Assembly: GCA_046342195.1 (NCBI GenBank)
Contig: JBKDQE010000061.1
Span: 71,807-135,806 of the forward strand
Direction: 5' to 3'
DNA length: 64,000 nucleotides
Source: CANHBY01 sp046342195
GTDB taxonomy: Bacteria > Pseudomonadota > Gammaproteobacteria > Burkholderiales > Burkholderiaceae_C
Both the position numbers and the translations under genes were made by a program. Positions 8,760 to 19,463 of the stretch are shown here, in pieces. The notes beneath the pieces were generated by a model. That model ran no database searches. It was not told the DNA's origin and saw only the letters and a list, made by a program, of their open reading frames with translations. Within the stretch, counting starts at the first letter, position 1; each line of letters begins with the position of its first letter.

Positions 8760-8788
8760 TTGTTATCGGGCAGGAAATGGTCTATTAA
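8760..8788 (+). promoter_or_regulatory. Sigma70-like promoter of a candidate small RNA
   Basis: TTGTTA (8760-8765) and TATTAA (8783-8788) are separated by exactly 17 nt. No protein gene starts in reach before an intrinsic terminator at 8880-8905. A partial family B copy (TTTAGGGCCTGTTTGG) ends just upstream at 8754. Confidence 0.45.
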
Positions 8789-8794
8789 ACAGGT

Positions 8795-8905
8795 TGGCTG
8801 TGGAGCTTTTCACAACACGGCTTTTCAAGCTCGGGTTTTGCTGATGAGATTGGCATACGATCAAGGTGTTCGGCTCAATCCTGCTTTGATAAAGCAGGGT
8901 TTTTT
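8795..8905 (+). ncRNA. Candidate small RNA between divergent genes
   Basis: This roughly 110-nt interval starts about 7 nt after a promoter-like pair and ends in a strong intrinsic terminator. It contains no open frame with a ribosome site. A possible 5' hairpin is TGTG-GAGCTTTT-CACA around 8800-8815. It does not look like a 6S, 4.5S or tmRNA that I recognise. The divergent neighbours are the solute-binding gene (reverse) and the GGDEF-EAL gene (forward, starting at 9050). Confidence 0.4.
8880..8905 (+). terminator. Intrinsic terminator without an upstream protein gene
   Basis: CCTGCTTT-GAT-AAAGCAGG is an 8-bp perfect stem followed by GTTTTTT. The nearest gene on the left is transcribed in the other direction, so this terminator has no coding gene to serve. 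Confidence 0.75.
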
Positions 8906-9049
8906 CTATCTCTTGAGATCAGGGTCAAACTGACCAGAAGTCAGCAGAAAGTCTCAAATCTCATGCTGTGATCAAGGGGGGCTTTGAGGCAATGCCGATG
9001 TCATAAACCATTTTTTCTTTGTGTGTTGCCACTGCCTCATCAACAAAGC

Positions 9050-11170
9050 ATGGATTCAATCATTCCACCTGCCTCAGGCCCTTGGTTGCTTGTTGCTTTG
9101 GCACTGCTGATTGCCTCATTGGCGGGTTGGGTGGCACAGGCAGCGGTCAAACGCATTGTTTTGACACACAAGCTTGAAAAGCTGGCCTGGCATTTGATTC
9201 TTTCGATAGTGTTGGGCTCGGGGTTGTGGTGTGCTCATGTGGTGCTGGCCAGTTCACAAAACCCACTCTTTCTGCTGGGTTACAACCTTGCTGCCATTTT
9301 ATGGGCCTGGTGCATGACAATTCTGCTGACTGGAATGATGTCTTGGGTGATTGGCTCTGGCTCCATGACAGGTATGCGGCTTGTGACTTGCACCTTGCTC
9401 TTGGCTGCCAGTATTGCAACTCCCTCGATACTTGGAATCAGGGCCATGGGCCTTCAACATGGCTCCACCTGGATCTGGCCTTATGTTGCCTTTGGGGCGA
9501 CCTTGGCGGTTTCCGGTGCGGGTCTCACACTAAAAATCTTTTTTTTAGAGGCAAAGCGGCAAAGAATCCCCTTAAAAGCACAAGCCTTGGGTTCAATATC
9601 CTTAGGCTTGACTGCCGTACTGACGCAATACAGCCTGATTCGGGCCATTGATTGGAATGTTGAAGTTTTCACGCCAACCAACACCCCGTTAGAGAGCTCC
9701 TTTCTGTCGGCAATGTGCGCGGTTGGCTCGCTGGTACTCTTAATCACCACCAGACTGGGTTTGAGCATTGAGTCGCACCTGAGGGCCTTACTGCTTGATG
9801 CCAAAAGTGAGTTGCAAAGCAAGTCATTCACCGACGTTTTGACCGGCCTGCCCAACCGGCTTGCCTTTGAAAGGAGCCTTGCCGATGCTGCGCGGAGAGC
9901 GGATCAGGATGGCACCAGACTGGCAATGCTATTCATCAACCTGGATGGATTCAAGCCAATCAATGAACTTTATGGGCATCATGGGGGTGACTGCATGCTC
10001 TGCGAAATGGCCTCTCGCCTGCGCTCGCTGACAGAGAGCTCAGATCACCTGGCCCGGCTCGGTATGGATGAATTTTTGCTCCTGATGACCACCCAGGCCT
10101 CGGCAGAGTCGGCTGCCTCGCGTGCCCAGCAAATTTTGAATCTTTTGAGTCAGCCCTGCAAATTTGAAGCGAGGGAAGCTTCGATCACATGCTCCATCGG
10201 GATTGTGATGTACCCTGAGCATGGTGCTGCTTCGAGATTGATCGGGCACGCTGATACTGCCATGCGGGCCACCAAGGTCACTGGCGGCGCTGCCTTTTCT
10301 TTTTTTGAGCATCGCATGTTGAATGACAGCCGTGAACAAGTTGAGCTATTGCAAGCGCTGCGCGGAGCCTTGGATCGAAAAGAATTTGAGCTTTTTTACC
10401 AGCCCAAAATTGATGCGCCCAGCGGCGAAATTACCGGGGTAGAAGCTCTGATTCGGTGGAAGCACCCTCAACGCGGCGTCATCAATCCTAAAATTTTCAT
10501 TCCTTTGGCCGAGCGGTTTGGCCTGATCAACGCCGTCGGGGCTTGGGTGATTGAAGAGGCCTGCAAGCAAATTCGAGCCTGGCAGCAAGAAGGCATGCGT
10601 ATGCGAGTTGCAATCAACCTCTCGGCACAGCAATTACAGCAAGCAGACTTGTGTGATCAGATTTCAGGTTCGATTCTTCAACACCACATCAATCCGGCCC
10701 TGCTGACCTGTGAAATCACCGAGTCAGTGGCGATGGAAGATGCTCAAACGACAGGCAAACTGCTCGATCGATTGGCTGCCGTCGGGGTTCACATTTCGAT
10801 TGATGACTTTGGCACAGGCTACTCAAGCCTGTCTTATTTACGCAAGCTTCCCGCTGAAGAATTGAAGATTGACAGCAGCTTTATCATGGACCTCGAGACC
10901 GGCAATGATGCCCGGGCGGTGGTCAGTGCCGTGATCAAGCTGGCCCAAGCGCTGGGGCTGAAAGTGGTTGCAGAAGGGGTTGAAACCGAAGGGCAATATC
11001 AAATTCTTCGCTCTCTGGGTTGCAACCAAGTCCAAGGGTATTTGTTTTCCAAGCCTCTGACAGCCCAGGCCTTGGCGCTATGGGCCACGCGCAACGAAGG
11101 GCCCACCCGCACGCATTTTCGCAACTCCTTGTTTGACCAGGCACTGCCTCAAAGTAACCCGAAGCATTGA
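9050..11170 (+). CDS. Membrane GGDEF-EAL protein with MHYT-like sensor region
   Basis: A cyclic-di-GMP protein anchored in the inner membrane. I start it at ATG 9050 (MDSIIPPASG), since the 22 residues upstream look non-coding; this gives 706 residues. Residues 1-230 hold about seven membrane helices that resemble an MHYT sensor (GSGLWCAHVVLAS, GIRAMGLQHGS), but the MHYT histidine motifs are degraded. The GGDEF domain begins FTDVLTGLPNRLAF near residue 260. Its catalytic motif is GMDEF (about residue 337) instead of GGDEF, so cyclase activity is doubtful. The EAL domain is intact: VEALIRWKHP (about 463), ITESVAMED, IDDFGTGYSSLSYL, LKIDSSF and VAEGVETEGQ. It is therefore probably a phosphodiesterase, with the GGDEF domain acting as a GTP sensor. 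Confidence 0.93.
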   Translation: MDSIIPPASGPWLLVALALLIASLAGWVAQAAVKRIVLTHKLEKLAWHLILSIVLGSGLWCAHVVLASSQNPLFLLGYNLAAILWAWCMTILLTGMMSWVIGSGSMTGMRLVTCTLLLAASIATPSILGIRAMGLQHGSTWIWPYVAFGATLAVSGAGLTLKIFFLEAKRQRIPLKAQALGSISLGLTAVLTQYSLIRAIDWNVEVFTPTNTPLESSFLSAMCAVGSLVLLITTRLGLSIESHLRALLLDAKSELQSKSFTDVLTGLPNRLAFERSLADAARRADQDGTRLAMLFINLDGFKPINELYGHHGGDCMLCEMASRLRSLTESSDHLARLGMDEFLLLMTTQASAESAASRAQQILNLLSQPCKFEAREASITCSIGIVMYPEHGAASRLIGHADTAMRATKVTGGAAFSFFEHRMLNDSREQVELLQALRGALDRKEFELFYQPKIDAPSGEITGVEALIRWKHPQRGVINPKIFIPLAERFGLINAVGAWVIEEACKQIRAWQQEGMRMRVAINLSAQQLQQADLCDQISGSILQHHINPALLTCEITESVAMEDAQTTGKLLDRLAAVGVHISIDDFGTGYSSLSYLRKLPAEELKIDSSFIMDLETGNDARAVVSAVIKLAQALGLKVVAEGVETEGQYQILRSLGCNQVQGYLFSKPLTAQALALWATRNEGPTRTHFRNSLFDQALPQSNPKH

Positions 11171-11336
11171 TGCCGCGGCGTGTGACAGGCCTGACTCTGT
11201 TTGTCATATTTTTTCCTTTTTTATCTGTCATTGACTCCATTGATCCGTCAACGGGGGCTTCAATTTTTATCAGGCAGACTATTCCACTTAAATGGAAAAA
11301 CTCGAGCCTTTATAGCCCAATCAATAAAATCAAACC

Positions 11337-12410
11337 ATGACCCATCCTGTTATCTACACCCGAGCCCAGGTGCTGCCAGAAATTCTGTCACAACGCATTG
11401 TGATTCTCGATGGGGCCATGGGCACCATGATTCAGCGCTATCAATTAACCGAAGCAGATTACCGTGGCACTCGCTTTGTCAGCCATTTGAAGGACCTCAA
11501 AGGCAATCATGAGTTGCTGCAGTTCACCAAGCCTGACATCATCACCGAAATCCATGAGGGCTACCTGGCCGCAGGGGCTGACATCATTGAAACCAACACG
11601 TTCGGCGCCACCTCTATTGCGCAAGAAGACTACGGCTTGGCTTCTTGGGCTTATGAGATGAATGTGCATGCGGCCCGGCTGGCGCGCACCGCCTGCGACA
11701 AATTCAGCACCCCCGACAAGCCGCGCTTTGTGGCAGGGGCCCTGGGGCCCACTCCGCGCACGGCAAGCATCAGCCCGGATGTCAATGACCCTGCAGCCCG
11801 CAACATCACCTTTGACGAATTGCGTTTGGCATATCTTGAGCAAGCCCAGGGCCTGCTTGATGGCGGCGCTGACCTGTTTCTGGTTGAAACCATTTTCGAC
11901 ACCCTGAACGCGAAAGCAGCCATTTTTGCCCTCGATGAGTTGATGGAGTCCAGCAATGAACGCCTGCCCATCATCATTTCAGGCACAGTGACAGACGCCT
12001 CCGGGCGAATTCTGTCAGGCCAAACCGTGACCGCATTCTGGCACAGCGTGCGGCATGCCAAACCCCTCGCCATTGGGCTCAATTGCGCTTTGGGGGCGGC
12101 TCTGATGCGCCCCTATATTGAAGAGCTTTCCAAGGTGGCAGGCGACACCTTTATCAGTTGCCACCCCAATGCAGGCTTGCCCAACCCCATGAGCGAGACA
12201 GGTTTTGATGAAGCCCCGGAGGTCACAGGCCCTTTACTGGGCGAATTTGCCAAATCCGGGTTTCTCAATATTGCGGGGGGCTGTTGTGGCACCACGCCTG
12301 AACACATTGCGGCAATTGCCAAGGAAGTGACACGCTACCGTCCGCGCTGCCACCACCCCAAAGCGGGCAGCACCTTCGTGATCCGGCCTGAAACTGAGGC
12401 AGATTCATAA
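11337..12410 (+). CDS. Methionine synthase, homocysteine-binding half (split MetH)
   Basis: This 357-residue protein corresponds to the N-terminal module of cobalamin-dependent methionine synthase. It binds and activates homocysteine with zinc. The zinc ligands are in IGLNCALGA (about residue 248) and the double cysteine IAGGCCGTTPEHI (about 315). The start region ILDGAMGTMIQRYQLTEADY is typical. The folate, cobalamin and reactivation modules are in the gene at 14004, 1.6 kb downstream. Separate genes for these parts are known in Burkholderiales, so this is not a broken gene. Its stop overlaps the end of the convergent gene at 12405-13616 by 6 bp. Confidence 0.94.
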   Translation: MTHPVIYTRAQVLPEILSQRIVILDGAMGTMIQRYQLTEADYRGTRFVSHLKDLKGNHELLQFTKPDIITEIHEGYLAAGADIIETNTFGATSIAQEDYGLASWAYEMNVHAARLARTACDKFSTPDKPRFVAGALGPTPRTASISPDVNDPAARNITFDELRLAYLEQAQGLLDGGADLFLVETIFDTLNAKAAIFALDELMESSNERLPIIISGTVTDASGRILSGQTVTAFWHSVRHAKPLAIGLNCALGAALMRPYIEELSKVAGDTFISCHPNAGLPNPMSETGFDEAPEVTGPLLGEFAKSGFLNIAGGCCGTTPEHIAAIAKEVTRYRPRCHHPKAGSTFVIRPETEADS

Positions 12411-13616
12411 AAATGATCGCATTTTTAACATCTTCAAGGGGTTGATCAAGACCTTGACTTCATGAGCAGGAACGCCCCCGGATGTCGCGTAAACGTTGCT
12501 ACGGGTATCGCGCACCACAGGCGTTCCCAGAGGCATCCCGTCGTGGCCTACTATGCTCACAACCATTGGCTCATTGGCCATTTGACCGCGCTTGATCACC
12601 ACGGCCACCTCATCGTTTTTCAAACGAACAAAACACCCGGGCGGATACAAACCCACGGCCTTGAGGATGGCCGCCCCTGCTTCGTCTGGGTTTTTCTGTT
12701 CATCGGTATAAATAGCCTGCGCCGCAGCTGTGGCCGATAAACTCCGACGATGGAGCCGCGGACTCATACGTGCAGCGAATACATCAACCCTCTGAATGAT
12801 TCTGGCCAACTGTTCATCAAGAGGCCGCACGCTCAACGGACCAGGAGGGCTGTTGTGATGCAAAGCCACTGCGTTTAACCAGAGATGGTCATTGACCCCA
12901 TAAGAGCGCAATATCGCGACGGATTGGGCTGGGTGTTGTTGCAAACTTATGCGCTGTTCAGGCCTAGGAGGGGTGGCTTGTAATGCCATTTGATTTTGCA
13001 GGCTGATGATTGAAATGTTCATCGTCAAGGCCGCTGACACCAAAGACTGGCGGACATTTTCTGACCAATCTGGCCGCTGGCGGGCAACCAGGTCACAGAC
13101 CAAAGCCACCTGAAGGCTGTGCACCAAGGCATACCGATGAACGGACTCCTTGAGAGATTGTATGGAAAGGAAAAGGAAGCCGTCAGGGTCACGTTCGTTC
13201 ATCAGGAACAAATCAGACACCAACTTATGGAATCGTTCGAGCCAGCCTTCTGACAAATCTGGGCCCAATAGCTGGGCCATTTGTATTTCAAGGCCTTGCC
13301 AGATTGAAATTGGGTCTGCCGGGGCGCTGGGGGGTGGGGGGGGGCGCACCGATTCGTCAGGCTTGACTTCAGCCAGTTCCTTGATGCTTGCATTACGGCG
13401 AAGCATGCCTCCCAGTTTTTCAGCAAATGCACGTTGGTGCAGGGCCAGCTGCATTCGATCAACAAAGCAGCCCCGATTCATGAGTTGCTGCCGCTGCTCA
13501 GCTGATTCGATAACCGTCCCTTGACTCAGCAGGAGATGCCCGTTGGCGTTATAAAGCGAGTAGGGAAGGGGCTCGTTCAATCGAAAGGCTACAAGTGGCA
13601 AGGGAACAAGAATCAT
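12405..13616 (-). CDS. Degenerate HD-GYP-family protein
   Basis: The 403-residue product has the layout of HD-GYP phosphodiesterases (cyclic-di-GMP hydrolases). An N-terminal region (LPYSLYNANGHLLLSQGTVI) and a proline-rich linker (PPPPPSAPADP) are followed by an HD-like helical domain and a C-terminal cap (LYPPGCFVRLKNDEVAVVI). The first histidine helix is visible (HRYALVHSLQVALVCDL). The usual LLHDIG metal site reads ALTMNISII, without His-Asp, and the HHE region reads ALHHNSPPG. Catalysis is therefore unlikely; a binding or regulatory role is inferred. It lies on the opposite strand between the two halves of MetH and overlaps the end of the first by 6 bp. Confidence 0.8.
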   Translation of the reverse strand: MILVPLPLVAFRLNEPLPYSLYNANGHLLLSQGTVIESAEQRQQLMNRGCFVDRMQLALHQRAFAEKLGGMLRRNASIKELAEVKPDESVRPPPPPSAPADPISIWQGLEIQMAQLLGPDLSEGWLERFHKLVSDLFLMNERDPDGFLFLSIQSLKESVHRYALVHSLQVALVCDLVARQRPDWSENVRQSLVSAALTMNISIISLQNQMALQATPPRPEQRISLQQHPAQSVAILRSYGVNDHLWLNAVALHHNSPPGPLSVRPLDEQLARIIQRVDVFAARMSPRLHRRSLSATAAAQAIYTDEQKNPDEAGAAILKAVGLYPPGCFVRLKNDEVAVVIKRGQMANEPMVVSIVGHDGMPLGTPVVRDTRSNVYATSGGVPAHEVKVLINPLKMLKMRSFL

Positions 13617-14003
13617 GCTCAGTTCAGAAATTGAATTGGTTCAAAAAAACACAAGAAACCCAAAATTTTTCTCTGGAAAGACACAGGTGTGCTCTGCTTT
13701 GAACAGGACGGTAGCAACTTTTTAACCTCATTATTGACTGAATATTGTGACCTTATCGGCTTTACTTTCAAGCTATGTATTTTTGCTTTGAGATGCCCTC
13801 ACCCTGATTTCGCCGCACCTGGCTGACTCGACCCCTCGGCAGCCCCTCTACAATTCGGAGATGTTTTCCGATTTTTTTGCAAGCCACTGCACAACAAGGG
13901 GAGTCGCCCCTCCCCCCTCATTCCCCCTCGGGTCAATACAAGGGAAGCTGTGCCATCAAACCCCAGACTCCAACTTGTCTGGCCTGCCAAAAGGCTCTTT
14001 GCC
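13617..14003. other. Spacer between the HD-GYP-like gene and metH second half
   Basis: This 387-bp spacer must hold the divergent promoters. I see no riboswitch that I can identify and no repeat. A GC-rich GGGGAGTCGCCCCTCCC hairpin lies around 13898. An in-frame upstream ATG at 13950 could extend metH by 18 residues, but they do not look coding. Confidence 0.5.
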
Positions 14004-16763
<2,760 letters not shown>

Positions 16764-17080
16764 GGGCGCACTGATCGGGGATGGCGCCAGTGTCCAGCAG
16801 CCTGTCGGACTTGGGAGTCGTCGGCTGCAAATCAGCCGTAGCAGCTCATTTTTCACCATGTTTTGGGCCCATAGCTCAGCTATGGGCCTGCAAACCTGGT
16901 AAAAACCGGCCTCGCCGGGACTGATTTTCGCTTTCACAGCCCTACGATGTCTGGGTCTTTTAAAACTGAATTTACAGAAAATAATGACGAATCAGAAAAA
17001 ATAATCCGCCTGTTTTTTTGATAGCCAATGCCCGGTCTGCCGCTTTGCAAAGGCGCCGCCCAGACAGCAATCGTCAGACC
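16764..17080. repeat. Repeat family D: compound REP-like element
   Basis: The spacer after metH contains CAGCCTGTCGGACTTGGGAG then TCGTCGGCTG (16800-16830), partly repeated at 28597-28631. It is followed by a long near-palindrome whose core GGCCCATAGC-TCA-GCTATGGGCC (16866-16888) is a perfect 10-bp stem. CGGCCTCGCCGGG follows. The hairpin can end metH transcription. No gene was seen. Confidence 0.7.
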
Positions 17081-17794
17081 TCAGCGCCGTGGAATTTTTG
17101 ATCGTGGCCCTTTGCCAGGCTGGCGAGGGGCGGGCCTGGCTAGGGGGCGAGTGACATCCGCCAGCAACAAGGTGGCTTGCACCAAGTCTTCCACCGCCTC
17201 CGCCAAATCAGCGGGAGGCTCCAGCGTCCCGATCTCGGCGAGGATGTCTTGCGCATCCTCCAGATCATCAGGGTCGAGGTAACGGTAGACCAAGGCCAAA
17301 GGCTCGATTATGGTGCGGGCCTGTGGCCCTGCGGCGCGATCCAGGAGCGCCGGAAACAAGGTGAGTGCGGTCGCAAAGCCAGCCACCCAAGGAAACACCG
17401 CTTCGACCCCGTCGCTTGGGTCTTCGAGCTCGAAGACCCAGGGGTCAAACCACTGGCGTGTGGCGATCAGGTGGTTCAATTCCTGATGGCGCAAGCGAAG
17501 CAGATCACGCAAGGCGGAAATATCAAGCCCAGCGGGCAAAGGGCGGGCATCGACATCAAACACAAAAGGCAGCCATTGCTCTTGAGGCACTTGCTCTGGC
17601 TGGAGAATGACCCCACAGAGATACCCATCGAGGGCGCTGATGTCCAGGGGCTCCAAGGGGGCAGGAAGCTGATCAAGGCCTTGCTGCACAGCCTCTCTCT
17701 GCTCATCGGTCATGCCGACAAAGTCAGGGGCAGCGGCCACTGGAGCCGAGCGGGGCAAAGAAGCACGGGGGCGAGAGGAGTGGGATCGAGTCAT
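17081..17794 (-). CDS. UPF0149 (YgfB/YecA) family protein
   Basis: A 237-residue cytosolic protein of the all-helical UPF0149 family, whose biochemical role is not settled. The family pattern is visible in LDGYLCGVILQPEQVPQEQW and in PWVAGFATALTLFPAL, followed by an acidic stretch (YLDPDDLEDAQDILAEIG). The C-terminus is basic (RQPGKGPRSKIPRR) and lacks the SEC-C zinc motif found in some YecA proteins. It lies 14 bp downstream of the hypothetical gene at 17809, probably in the same transcript. Confidence 0.85.
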   Translation of the reverse strand: MTRSHSSRPRASLPRSAPVAAAPDFVGMTDEQREAVQQGLDQLPAPLEPLDISALDGYLCGVILQPEQVPQEQWLPFVFDVDARPLPAGLDISALRDLLRLRHQELNHLIATRQWFDPWVFELEDPSDGVEAVFPWVAGFATALTLFPALLDRAAGPQARTIIEPLALVYRYLDPDDLEDAQDILAEIGTLEPPADLAEAVEDLVQATLLLADVTRPLARPAPRQPGKGPRSKIPRR

Positions 17795-17808
17795 GCGATG
17801 AGGGTGGC

Positions 17809-18360
17809 TCAGGCCCCGGAACCAGGAGGGCCTTCTGAGCGATTGTTTGAAAAAAATTTGGCACGGTAGTCTATGTGTAAATGCTCAGGGGTTTCCTCTT
17901 CGAAGGCAGCGGCTCCCTCCCAGCCCATGAAGGCCCCGATCAAGGCAGAACTTGCCAGCAGTAAAGTGGTCAGTTCTGAGTGGATACCAGTGGCCGCGTC
18001 AGGGCCTCTGAGCCACCAAGCCAAGCCGAATGACAGCAAGCTGCCTATGGCTGCTGAAGCACTGCGCCGCATGATAAAGGCACGACGGCCTGCTTGCAAT
18101 GCCTGAAGGCTCACCACGCAAGCCCCTTCTGTCTGGATATCGCGATGGACATGCACCCCAGGCCGCCCCCATCGATACGCAGCACGAGTCAATGATTGAC
18201 GGGTGCGCAGCAACTTGAGGGCTTGAACTTGGATGCCTTGATCCTCAAGATGATGCTTGGGAAGCTCTCCGCCAGAACGCACCAAGACGTAAAAATCTGC
18301 ATCGTTCACGCCTTGATAGACATCGATAAAACACAAGTGAAAAGGCTCGGAATCATTCAT
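17809..18360 (-). CDS. Hypothetical membrane protein
   Basis: A 183-residue protein that I do not recognise. The start is ATG 18358-18360; a GTG two codons earlier is possible. The N-terminal half is soluble and includes FYVLVRSGGELPKHHLEDQG, suggesting a small cytosolic domain. Two probable membrane segments follow (AAIGSLLSFGLAWWL and LTTLLLASSALIGAFMGW). The C-terminal tail is acidic, then polar (AAAFEEETPEHLHIDY). It lies 14 bp upstream of the UPF0149 gene and downstream of tRNA-Arg. Homology would have to be tested by profile search; I assign no function. Confidence 0.7.
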   Translation of the reverse strand: MNDSEPFHLCFIDVYQGVNDADFYVLVRSGGELPKHHLEDQGIQVQALKLLRTRQSLTRAAYRWGRPGVHVHRDIQTEGACVVSLQALQAGRRAFIMRRSASAAIGSLLSFGLAWWLRGPDAATGIHSELTTLLLASSALIGAFMGWEGAAAFEEETPEHLHIDYRAKFFSNNRSEGPPGSGA

Positions 18361-18427
18361 GGGCACAACAAGCCAAAAAGGGCCACAACGGTCAAGCCCC
18401 CATCATTCAGGCACAGAATGACCAGCA

Positions 18428-18503
18428 TGGCGCACCCGGCTGGGATCGAACCAGCAACCCCTGCCTTCGGAGGGCAGTACTCTATCCATTGAGCTACGGG
18501 TGC
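18428..18503 (-). tRNA. tRNA-Arg(CCG)
   Basis: The reverse strand gives acceptor GCACCCG paired with CGGGTGC. The anticodon arm is CTGCC-CTCCGAA-GGCAG (anticodon CCG), the T-loop is GGTTCGATCCC, and CCA is encoded (18430-18428). Confidence 0.95.
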
Positions 18504-18699
18504 GAAAGGTTTCATTCTACCTCCCGAAATTCAGTTCCGCAGGTTCATGCACGAGCAGACTTATAATTTATGGCCCTCTGGGTTGCTGCTTCAGGAATGA
18601 CCCCCCCATGATCTGGCACCCTGACCCTATTTCGCCGCTCAATTTGGCGACGATTGAACCCCAAAAATCAATTAACCCGTATCCCTGATCGAGGATCCC

Positions 18700-19275
18700 A
18701 TGAGTGACGCCCGCAGCCATCAACACGATCATTCCGAAGCCCATGAGGGGCCCATCAAGACCCCCAAGCAACTGATCACGGCGGTGGTGTTTGGGTTTTT
18801 GGTTCCGGTTGTGGTTATTGTTTTATTGGTCAATTTTGTGGCCTCCGATCAAAGAACCGCCGATGGCCAAGCACTTGATCCTGAAGCAGTCAGCCGTCGA
18901 ATTGAACGGGTGGGCCAAATCGAAATCAACCAAGCTGGAAAAGCGGCCACGCAAGCTGCGCCTGAAGCCGCCCCTGCCGCACCAGTTCCATCCATCATGG
19001 TCCCGCCCCCAGAAACGAAGCCTGCCCCCACAGCCTCTGCGGAGCCGCCTGCCCTTTATGCCAGCGCCTGCGCTGCATGTCACGACACTGGTGCAGCCGG
19101 GGCCCCCAAGGTGGGAGACAAAACTGCATGGGCTTCCCGCTTGGCTTTGGGTATTGAGGGCCTGACAGCGAGTGCCATCAAAGGTAAAGGCATCATGCCC
19201 GCCCGTGGAGGCTCCCAAGCCTCTGATGATGAAATCAAAGCGATCGTGACTTACATGGTCAATCACGCCAAGTGA
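18700..19275 (+). CDS. Membrane-anchored cytochrome c5-type protein
   Basis: A 191-residue class I c-type cytochrome. A cytoplasmic N-terminus leads into one membrane anchor (AVVFGFLVPVVVIVLLVNFV, residues about 28-47). A proline/alanine-rich linker follows (about 80-115), then a heme domain with the CAACH binding site (ASACAACHDTG) and the distal methionine in GKGIMPARGG. The end, DDEIKAIVTYMVNHA, is typical of cytochrome c5/c555. It should carry electrons in the periplasm, between the respiratory chain and an oxidase. The ribosome site GAGG sits 6 nt before the ATG. Confidence 0.92.
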   Translation: MSDARSHQHDHSEAHEGPIKTPKQLITAVVFGFLVPVVVIVLLVNFVASDQRTADGQALDPEAVSRRIERVGQIEINQAGKAATQAAPEAAPAAPVPSIMVPPPETKPAPTASAEPPALYASACAACHDTGAAGAPKVGDKTAWASRLALGIEGLTASAIKGKGIMPARGGSQASDDEIKAIVTYMVNHAK

Positions 19276-19463
19276 GGTGATGAGGTCGGCTTGTCGCCCC
19301 TTCGCTGCCCGGAAGCGTTGATGTCAGTTCTCTCTTTTCATGGTGGGGTGCTCATTTTTGGGGACAGACGGGCTGACTCACCAGATGAGCCTGTTTTACA
19401 GGCCTGTTCAGAAGAAGCCCTGAGCCTGATGATTTCAAAATCATGGTGCGCTGAGGCTCTTGC

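Noticed and set aside
12411..14003. metH as a gene broken by frameshift or insertion
   Set aside because: Both parts end and begin at domain borders, all catalytic motifs are intact, and split metH is known in Burkholderiales.
13880..14003. Possible SAH or cobalamin riboswitch before metH
   Set aside because: I could not find the conserved core of either class; only a GC-rich hairpin is visible.
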